In this document: one piece after another, positions 57,420 through 64,000 of the stretch
Position numbering within the stretch: the first letter of the stretch is position 1
How the letters are laid out: each line of letters begins with the position of its first letter
Source: G965277745 sp965277745
GTDB lineage: Bacteria; Pseudomonadota; Gammaproteobacteria; Cardiobacteriales; Cardiobacteriaceae
Assembly: GCA_965277745.1 (NCBI GenBank)
Contig: OZ255837.1
Coordinates: 1,240,001 to 1,304,000, forward strand
DNA: 64,000 nt
Direction: 5' to 3'
Position numbers and translations under genes: made by a program
Notes under the pieces: generated by a model
Told to the model about the DNA's origin: nothing
Database searches by the model: none
What the model saw: only the letters and a program-made list of their open reading frames with translations

Positions 57420-57686
57420 TTACACATTTTCTTCGAGAATCTTTTTGATTTCCCGATTGTCGAGAAGATTTTTCAAAGCGAAAGTGTTACGGCTATCGTC
57501 ATTCAAGGCGTCGATGATGTCGGTCGCACCGATATAGAGATCGGCAATCTGCGATTTCGCGGAAGTAAGATCGGTGTGAGAAACTTCCGCTTCCTTGCCT
57601 AATTCGTCGAGCATTTTTTTCACGTTCATTTCAACGATGAGACTACTTCCCAGGCCATTTCCGCAGACAATCAAAATTTTTTTCAT
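57420..57686 (-). CDS. ulaB: PTS EIIB, lactose/cellobiose-ascorbate fold (UlaB/SgaB type)
   Basis: An 88-residue cytosolic phosphocarrier: KKILIVCGNGLGSSLIVEMN with the phosphorylated Cys at residue 8 in the P-loop. Residues ADLYIGATDIIDALND fit SgaB/UlaB-like EIIB proteins. It receives phosphate from an EIIA and passes it to sugar bound by EIIC. It is the first gene of EIIB-EIIC-alsE. The gene and its upstream region are notably AT-rich. Confidence 0.87.
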   Translation of the reverse strand: MKKILIVCGNGLGSSLIVEMNVKKMLDELGKEAEVSHTDLTSAKSQIADLYIGATDIIDALNDDSRNTFALKNLLDNREIKKILEENV

Positions 57687-58302
57687 TCAATCTTTCTTCA
57701 ATGAGCATACCAATTTATTATCGCTACAATTTAGAGAAAATTTATTTCCATATTATTTCTGTATATTTATTTTATTTCATACCTGTGACCGCTCACGCGG
57801 ACGGTGTGTTCCGCAAGCGCTTGTTTCTTCATTGGCGCCGGATCTCGCTCGGTTTCGTGTCGGATGTCCGTTTTACGCGTGCCCCCGGTTTTGTATGCCC
57901 AGGCGAACGTCTGAACCGCAAGGAACAGGTTTTTCCCGTTTTGCGCTGATTCGATACTGCGATATGACCGGCAAAAGCGTTTTTCCCGGATCGGGAAATA
58001 AAGGCGCGTCATCGCCCGGTGAGCGAGCGCGATGAGCCGGTCATTGTCAGTTCGTCTTTGCATTGATTAGATGAGGTGATTTTCGTCGTTCCGCTTTGTC
58101 GAGACGGTTTGTTTGAGCGCTCTCTCTTTTTGTACCGGAAGCTCGCAGCGATAGGGGATAGCGTTTTCTCATACGGGGGTGACGGAAATATTCGCTGTTG
58201 CGAAAGGCTCCAATGGGAAGCGCTGTGCAGGGGATTGATTTGCCCGGTTTGCGCGGGGCAGCGTAAAATCGCCTCATCTAAGAATGACTTAAAGGAGCTG
58301 TC
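57687..58302. other. Divergent intergenic region between the PTS cluster and lldD
   Basis: About 616 bases with no supported gene. The first 90 bases by EIIB are very AT-rich and probably carry the PTS promoter. The lldD side contains a clear ribosome-binding site (TAAAGGAG) just before the lldD ATG. Small ORFs on both strands lack recognisable products. No regulator gene is present, although PTS and lactate loci often have one. Confidence 0.5.
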
Positions 58303-59505
58303 ATGCTGTTTATCCCGCCGCTCGATAAGATGACCTGCGTCGAGGATTTGCGGAGGATCGCCAAACGCCGGGTGCCGCGAATGTTTTACGATTACGCGGA
58401 CAGCGGTTCCTGGACGGAAACTACATATCGTGCCAACGCGGCGGCCTTCTCTCCGATCAAGTTCCGCCAGCGGGTCGCGGTCGATATGGAAAACCGCAGC
58501 ACGGCAACCCGTATGCTCGGCGCCGAGGTGGCGATGCCGGTCGCCCTCGCGCCGATCGGTTCTCTGGGAATGCAGCATGCGGATGGGGAGATTCTCGCGG
58601 CGGAGGCGGCACAGGCGTTTGGTGTGCCATTCATCTTGTCGACGATGAGTGTATGTTCGATCGAGGATGTGGCGGAAAAAGTTGGAAAGCCTTTCTGGTT
58701 CCAGTTGTATGTGATGCGTGAACGGGCGTTCATGTACGCCTTGATCGACCGTGCCAAGGCGGCCGGTTGTTCCGCCTTGATGGTGACACTCGACCTACAG
58801 GTGCTCGGTCAGCGCCACAAAGACATCAAAAACGGCCTGTCGACACCGCCGAAACCGACGCTTGCGAATCTGCTCGATCTCGCCACCAAACCGGCCTGGT
58901 GCTTGAACATGGCGAGAACGTCACGGCGGACGTTCCGCAATATCGTCGGCCATGCGCAAAGTGTGAGTGATCTCGGGTCGCTTGCGGTGTGGATAAACGA
59001 GCAGTTCGATCCGGGACTTAACTGGGAAACGATCGATCGCATCCGTGACCGCTGGGGCGGCAAACTGATTTTAAAGGGCATCATGGAAGCGGAAGATGCC
59101 CGGCTCGCCGTCGCCCATGGCGCGGATGCGATTGTGCTTTCCAATCACGGGGGACGCCAGCTCGATGGTGCGCCGGCGACGATCAAGGTTTTACCGCGAA
59201 TCGTCGCCGCGGTCGGTGGGCAGACGGAAGTGTGGATCGACAGCGGCATCCGCAGCGGTCAGGATATCCTGAAAGCCTGGGCGCTCGGTGCGAAAGGGAC
59301 GCTGATCGGACGTTCTTTCCTCTATGGGTTAGGTGCCTATGGCCGGGCCGGAGTGACCAAAACGCTTGAGTTACTGCACAAGGAACTCGATATTTCCATG
59401 GCCTTCTGTGGGCATACGAAGCTGTGCGATGTCGCCCGCGATATTCTCTTGCCGGGCACTTATCCGCTTGCGGGCGAGTCCTGTGACGGAACGGCGCGTC
59501 GATAA
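58303..59505 (+). CDS. lldD: FMN-dependent L-lactate dehydrogenase (alpha-hydroxy acid oxidase family)
   Basis: A 400-residue TIM-barrel flavoprotein. It has FYDYADSGSWTE at the N-terminus, VALAPIGSLGMQHADGE, FWFQLYVMRER, LMVTLDLQVLGQRHKDIKNG, the catalytic base H282 in VLSNHGGRQLDGA, and WIDSGIRSGQDILKAWALGAKG for FMN phosphate binding. It oxidises L-lactate to pyruvate and passes electrons to the quinone pool at the membrane. TAAAGGAG is ideally spaced. No lldP or lldR neighbours. Related 2-hydroxy acid oxidases are possible alternatives. Confidence 0.93.
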   Translation: MLFIPPLDKMTCVEDLRRIAKRRVPRMFYDYADSGSWTETTYRANAAAFSPIKFRQRVAVDMENRSTATRMLGAEVAMPVALAPIGSLGMQHADGEILAAEAAQAFGVPFILSTMSVCSIEDVAEKVGKPFWFQLYVMRERAFMYALIDRAKAAGCSALMVTLDLQVLGQRHKDIKNGLSTPPKPTLANLLDLATKPAWCLNMARTSRRTFRNIVGHAQSVSDLGSLAVWINEQFDPGLNWETIDRIRDRWGGKLILKGIMEAEDARLAVAHGADAIVLSNHGGRQLDGAPATIKVLPRIVAAVGGQTEVWIDSGIRSGQDILKAWALGAKGTLIGRSFLYGLGAYGRAGVTKTLELLHKELDISMAFCGHTKLCDVARDILLPGTYPLAGESCDGTARR

Positions 59506-59574
59506 CCTCGTGGAAGGCGGCAACACCGCCGTTCAGCGTTTCGGGATGGAGGAATTGACGCGGTTCGCCTTGGC

Positions 59575-60158
59575 TTATGGCGGCGGCAGTGTCGCGGCGA
59601 TGGCTTTTGCGAGATCGCCTAGCGCCCGCTGGTAGGCGGCGGCGATTTCTGCCGCGGCGATCCGCGCCATCGGGTAACGGCGCGCGAAGCGGTGGGTCGG
59701 CGGATGGCGCTCGTCGGCGGCGCTTACCTGCAGGTGGCGGAGACGATGAATTGTCGTTCTGCCCGGTTGGCGATCATCTCCATGATCTGTACGTCGAGAA
59801 CACGTTCCGGGCGAAGGTTGGCGGCAAGGGGAAAAACGTGGACAGGGTGCGCGGAGAGCGCCGTCAGATCCTGTGCGAGCACCTGGCGGATGTTACGCCG
59901 CAGGTCTTCGCTCCAGAGATGGTTTTTCTCTACCACGACCTGGTTCGCGCTTTGCAGATAAAGGAGTCTCGTGTCGTCCAGGTATGGCGCGAGCTTCAGA
60001 TCGCGCAGCGCATAAGTCCTCTGCTTCGCTGAAGGGCTTGCGACGCTTTCGTGTCCATGGAACTAGGGGCGTAACAGGTAGTGGTTTTTCGCCGAACTAC
60101 AGGCGGCGAGCAGGGTGAGAAGAAGCAGTTTATAGCAGGATAAGGAAGGGAGCACCAC
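59575..60158 (-). pseudogene. pqiC: pqiC (PqiC/YmbA-like lipoprotein), disrupted
   Basis: Reading from GTG 60158, a lipoprotein signal with lipobox LAAC is followed by SSAKNHYLLRP, then TAG at 60063-60065. The same frame continues LRDLKLAPYLDDTRLLYLQS, VVVEKNHLWSEDLRRNIRQV and DVQIMEMIANRAERQFIVSA, as in DUF330/PqiC proteins. At about 59730-59736 one base is missing (TGG to TG); restoring it reads QVSAADERHPPTHRFARRYP to a TAA at 59575. One nonsense change and one frameshift make the gene inactive. PqiC is the outer-membrane partner of the PqiAB lipid-transport bridge. Confidence 0.8.
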
Positions 60159-61816
60159 TTAGTCTCCGAGAATCAGGGCGTTGGGTTTTTCATTGATTTT
60201 CTTCGCCAGACGGTCGACGGATTTGGCGGTTTGTTGGATCACTTCCAGCGTCCGATCGAGTTTGTAGTACAGGGAAGCGTCCGGGCTCAGACCGTAGAGC
60301 GTGTTCTTGAGTTGCTTGGTTATGGTGGCGAATCCTTTGTCGAGCGAGGAGAAAAGCGTGTCCGCGTTCTTACCGGCGCTTTGTACGCTGCCGAGGGTGC
60401 GCTCCAGACGTTTCAGCAGGGCAGGGAGGAGTTGGCGGATTTCCGCCGAGTTGGCCACTTGGGCAAGGGGGGTGATCGTCTTACCGGCTTGGTCGATGAG
60501 ATTTTTTGCTTTGTCGAGGAGATCGTCAAACGGCAGTTTGCGTAGTTTCGCAATTATCGCGTTGACATCACCGGCGATCTGATCGATGTTCCCGTCATGC
60601 GACGGCAGCACCTGGTAACTGCTGTAGTGATCGTCGCGCAGCGCGCCGATGTCCTCGGGGTACAGGTTCAGTTCGATCCGTTTCTCACCGGTAATCAGGC
60701 TCGTCGTTTCCAGCGAGGCACGCAGGCTGTTGGCGACGAGTCCGGCAATCATCTCCCTGCCGTTGCCGGCGCTGCTGCGATTGACGCGATCGATGCGTTC
60801 CGGCTCCAGGAGCGATCAAGACCGGAATGACGGCTTTTTCCTGTCGTTCATCGTAAAGGAGGCGAATTTCGATGACTTCGCCGATGTCGATGCCGTTGAA
60901 CACGACCGGCGCGCCGCTTTGCAATCCCCCTATGTTGTCTTTGAAATTAAACCACGTAGTACGCTTTGGCGAGATTACCGGACTGTTGACGGATGGCCTG
61001 TTGCGACGCATAGAGGGGGAAGACGGTATCGCGCTTGAATGTCGCCTTGTCGCTCAGAAAACTTATCGGCGTGCTGAAACCGATGCCGCCGAGGGCGAGT
61101 GTCTGTAAAGATTGCATGCGCAGTTGTACGCCACGTGAGGTGACCACGAAATCGAAACCACTGGCATTCCAGAACTTGCTGTTGTCGTTGATCAGTTTGT
61201 CGTATGGGGCGTCGATGAAAGCGTCGATATGGATGCGGTCGAAGTGGTCGTCGAATTTGATTTGTTCTACCTGACCGACCTGGAAACCACGATAGTAAAG
61301 CGGCGACCCGACCTGGAGGCCCTTGATGTCGTTCGTGGCAAGACGAATGCGCAAGCCGGGTTCGGAAGATCGGGTCAGCGATGGATCGTTGAGCGCGACG
61401 AAATCGGTCGCGCGCTCGCCGTTTGTCTCGATTCCCGGGTCTATGGCGATGTAGCTGCCCGAAATCAGGGTGGTAAGCCCCCTCACGCCGGCGGCGGATA
61501 CTTGCGGTTTGACCACCCAAAATCTGGCCTTGTCGGTGAGAAGCGGAGCGGCGGTTTTCAGCATCTGAGCGGTCGCGATGATACTTTTTATGTCCTTGGA
61601 AAGTTCGACATCGGTGAGGGTGCCGATATTGAGATCCTTGAAGCGGATTCTGGTTTTCTTCGCTTCCAACCCTTCGGTTGTTTGGAAGGTTATCGTGATC
61701 CGTGGGCCCATACTGCTCAAGTGTTCGTAGGCCAGGTAAAGTCCGATACCAAGGGCGATCAGTGGCAGAAACCAAAGGAGAGAGGAACGGCTTTTTTCAA
61801 TGATCGGTTCGTGCAT
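60159..61816 (-). pseudogene. pqiB: pqiB (MCE-domain protein), two frameshifts
   Basis: Start ATG 61816 (MHEPIIEKSRSSLLWFLPLI) gives an N-terminal anchor and MCE repeats: ITITFQTTEGLEAKKTRIRF, VGSPLYYRGFQVGQVEQIKF and, after the first break, GAPVVFNGIDIGEVIEIRLL. Extra bases at about 60947-60953 and 60805-60816 shift the frame twice. The final part (IDRVNRSSAGNGREMIAGLV..., helical C-terminus of PqiB with ALILGD end) reads to TAA 60159. PqiB forms the periplasm-spanning needle for lipid transport. It overlaps pqiA by 20 bases, confirming the operon. Confidence 0.88.
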
Positions 61817-63032
61817 GATCGCGGTAGTTATCCCATAGAATGCGAATGTCGAACGCTTGCGTTGCCGACATGGTGAATACCACGACGCCGGCAAAGGCGA
61901 ATATGCCCGCGCCGGGATTGATTTGCGCCAGTTTACCATGAATCAAGGCGCCCAAGAGGGCGACCACGAAGACATCGACCATCGACCATCGACCGATGAA
62001 ATGAATGATCTTGTAGAGTTTCGTTTGCAGCAGCGGTGGTCGCAGGGCATTTTGGTTGGTCAGCAAGTAAAGGAGGATGGCGATTTTGCCGAACGGAGTC
62101 AAAAGACTCGTGGTGAAAATTACGTAGGCGATCACAGGACTGCCATGTTGCCAGAGAAGAACGATCAAGCTCATGATCGTATCGCTCTGCACCGGTTCGA
62201 TCAGGTAACTTGTATAGGTAATCGGCAGGAGGTTCGCCGGAAAAAACAGAAAGAGGGCGGTCAGAAGGCAGGCCTAGGCGCGGGTGTTGTACCGAGGTTT
62301 ACGCGAATACAGACGCGCCTGGCAGTGCGGACAGCGCGCCTTTGGCCTGTCTACGAGGAGGCCGTAACTCGGGCAGTTGATTTTGCTGGCTTCTCTCGCC
62401 GAGCGGACGATTTCAGGGGGGTCATCTCTGTACGCCTCGAATGTCGCGTTGCCGAGGTCGAAATGGAAATTGACCAGAATCAAGCAAATCATCAGCGCGC
62501 AGAAACTCCAGAATCCACTGTCGAATTCGACGCGCGCCATCTGGATGATTTTCACCAGGGTGACGATTACCCCGAGGAGATAGACTTCGAGCATGTTCTA
62601 TGGGGTCATACCATGCATCCACAGCAGAAAACGTCGTGACACGCCGCGAATCGCGGGAAAGTGAAAGGCGATGCTCACCGAGAAGACGACGAGCAGATAC
62701 CAAAGCGGCAAAACGATCACGCAGAACATCACGATCAAGGCGAGGATTGGCAATCCGTTGGCAAAGAGAGCGCTGACGCTCAAGAAGATGGAAATGGTGG
62801 TCGACTCGCCCTGTATTTCCAGAGTGATGAAAGCGCAGGTGTTGGCGATCACGAAAAGAATCAAGGCGGTCATCGCGTAGAAGAAGGCGCGGCGGGTGTC
62901 GAGAAGATTGCCCATGATCGTGCTGCCGCAGCAGCGGCAGCAGCACATTTTCTCGCCGTGTCTTGGTGCGACGGTGCGATGCAGTTCGTCACAATAGGGA
63001 CAGGCGATGAGATCGCGATCGAAGCGTACTAT
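61797..63032 (-). pseudogene. pqiA: pqiA (inner-membrane PqiA), two amber stops
   Basis: One frame covers two zinc-ribbon/four-helix PqiA halves. The first half has the ribbon ACPYCDELHR and CCCRCCGST and ends LLWMHGMTP. TAG at 62598-62600 replaces the Trp of PWN.LEVYLLGV. The second half has INCPSYGLLV and ARCPHCQARLYSRKP, then TAG at 62274-62276 again in place of Trp (RA-W), followed by IIHFIGRWSMVDVFVVALLG to the stop at 61797. No ATG/GTG/TTG precedes the first ribbon in frame; an ATA at 63030-63032 sits where a start is expected. The gene is inactive. Confidence 0.88.
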
Positions 63033-63038
63033 ATAAAC

Positions 63039-63060
63039 AGGGCACTCTGACGAGCGCCCT
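63039..63060 (-). terminator. Hairpin after the BI-1 family gene
   Basis: A 9-bp stem with one G-U pair (AGGGCGCTC/GAGTGCCCT on the minus strand) and a 4-base loop, 30 bases after the stop at 63090, followed by GTTTATATA. It lies just before the degenerate pqiA start, so it would also block readthrough into pqi. The T-run is weak. Confidence 0.6.
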
Positions 63061-63089
63061 TGCGCATGGTGGATTGACTGTCGTTCGCT

Positions 63090-63758
63090 TTATTCGTCGC
63101 GCAAGGCGCCGAGAATGCTCAACAGGCTGACGAAGATGTTGAAAATATCCATGAACAGGGTAAGGGTTGCTAGGATATAGTTGGTCTCGGCGCCTTGTAT
63201 GATGTTGCTCGTGTCATAGAGGACGTAACCAGAGAAGATCAGCAGGAAAGCCGCCGAGCACACCAGGCTGAGACTGCTCATACCGAAGATCATCGCGGCG
63301 ATACCGGCAAGCAGGGCGACCATCACGCCGACGAACAGGAAGCCGCCGAGAAAGGTGAAGTTTTTTCCGCTGCTTAACACGTAGGCGGACAGACCGAAGA
63401 AAATGATCGCCGATCCGATCAGCGCTTTCACGACGATTGCTGAATGTCCAGTGGTAACGTAGACATTCAGTACGTTGGAAATATACAGGCCGAGAAAGCC
63501 GGTGAGCGCGAACAGGAGCATAATGCCCAAACCGCTGTTACGGTTGGCGGAAATCCCCATGGAAAGACCGAACAGCGCGATCATCGCGACGAACCACGGG
63601 ATGTTCGGGATGTTCATCATCATTCCGATGTAGGCGCACAGGGCACTGAAAAGTACATTTATTCCGAGCAGCGCATAGGTCTGACGCAACACTTTGTTGC
63701 GCGCGAGAATACTGTCGCTGCCGACATGTTCGATGGTACGTGGAGAGTCTAAAGACAT
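63090..63758 (-). CDS. yccA: Bax inhibitor-1/YccA family membrane protein
   Basis: A 222-residue protein with seven predicted helices of the UPF0005/BI-1 family. It has LARNKVLRQTYALLGINVLF, a GLGIMLLFALTGFLGLYISN segment, SGYVLYDTSNIIQGAETNYI and the C-terminal LFMDIFNIFVSLLSILGALR, very close to YccA/YbhL-type proteins. YccA modulates FtsH; others act as pH-dependent calcium leak channels. It looks intact. Gene symbol reflects similarity only. Confidence 0.9.
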   Translation of the reverse strand: MSLDSPRTIEHVGSDSILARNKVLRQTYALLGINVLFSALCAYIGMMMNIPNIPWFVAMIALFGLSMGISANRNSGLGIMLLFALTGFLGLYISNVLNVYVTTGHSAIVVKALIGSAIIFFGLSAYVLSSGKNFTFLGGFLFVGVMVALLAGIAAMIFGMSSLSLVCSAAFLLIFSGYVLYDTSNIIQGAETNYILATLTLFMDIFNIFVSLLSILGALRDE

Positions 63759-64000
63759 GGAGTTACCTCACTAAGGATACAGGGATACGCTAAAATCAAT
63801 TGTAGCAGGATAAAAAAACTTGTAAAAGATTTTCCAGGTTTTATGAAGAATATTTTATCTTTCTGCGGCGTGCTGGGGCGCGACGTTCAGCTCGTAAGGG
63901 ATAGGCGCGAAGGGATTTTCTCTTTCCGGTCGACGCGCTACCCGCGAATATCTATCTGCTTCCCCATGCGGCACCGAGGTATCGGCAACACGGCAAAGGA
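63759..64000. other. Window end: upstream region of the BI-1 gene and a possible partial ORF
   Basis: The first 80 bases are AT-rich and likely carry the BI-1 promoter. A plus-strand frame opens at ATG 63843 (MKNILSFCGVLGRD...) and stays open to the edge, but its translation is not recognised and no good ribosome-binding site precedes it, so I do not call it a gene. Confidence 0.35.

Noticed and set aside
57701..57949. 82-codon plus-strand ORF upstream of the PTS genes
   Set aside because: No ribosome-binding site, no recognised family, and it overlaps the likely EIIB promoter.
59575..63032. Stop-codon recoding (TAG read as Trp, TAA as Tyr)
   Set aside because: nqrA and nqrF terminate properly at TAG and many genes at TAA, and the pqi genes also carry frameshifts and a lost start. 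Ordinary pseudogenisation explains the data.

Overview
The window is chromosomal DNA of a Gram-negative proteobacterium, most likely a gammaproteobacterium. It has a six-subunit Na+-NQR operon with apbE and nqrM, a metY-rimP-nusA-infB-rbfA-truB cluster, a ribF-ileS-lspA cluster, and the mreBCD/mrdA/rodA/dacA/ybeD/lipB cell-shape and lipoylation block. I suspect a Cardiobacteriales-like host with a modest, decaying genome. That placement is inference from gene content and should be tested with 16S rRNA or marker genes.

Bases 1 to about 10,400 are a scrambled, lower-GC, IS-rich zone. It holds remnants or copies of IS481, IS630 (two copies), IS1595/IS1016 and IS3 elements. Among them lie intact rnhA (with an IS-derived tail), a K+-channel-like gene, aroB and a CPBP protease. 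There are also broken genes: DUF805, purD, a class-C serine hydrolase, ugd and a DsbC-like protein.

From about 10,560 rightwards the sequence is GC-rich and densely coded. Plus strand: nhaA-glmM-tpiA-secG-tRNA-Leu(GAG), then nqrABCDEF-apbE-nqrM. Minus strand: a DinF-type MATE exporter, gloA, gatA and gatC. Plus strand again: a translationally coupled elongasome operon, mreB-mreC-mreD-mrdA-rodA-mltB-rlpA-dacA-ybeD-lipB, then an SDR gene and an MsrA-thioredoxin-MsrB gene cut by an in-frame stop. Minus strand: a ugpBAEC glycerol-3-phosphate ABC transporter, lspA-ileS-ribF, an OmpA-like lipoprotein, queA-truB-rbfA-infB-nusA-rimP-tRNA-fMet, and an alsE-PTS EIIC-EIIB cluster with alsE frameshifted. 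A plus-strand lldD follows, then a completely decayed pqiABC operon and a Bax-inhibitor-1 family gene on the minus strand.

The most interesting unannotated element is a candidate small RNA at about 42,583-42,659. It sits in a roughly 1.2 kb CDS-free gap between ugpB and lspA. It has a near-consensus sigma-70 promoter, a 5' hairpin, a pyrimidine-rich single strand containing a copy of the 16S anti-Shine-Dalgarno core (CCTCCTT), and a strong intrinsic terminator.

Gene decay is a theme. At least ten genes are disrupted by IS insertion, by in-frame stops (mostly TAG/TAA at Trp, Tyr, Gln or Glu positions), or by single-base frameshifts, several of them in short A/T runs. Genes such as nqrA and nqrF end in TAG, so recoding is unlikely and ordinary pseudogenisation is the simplest reading.
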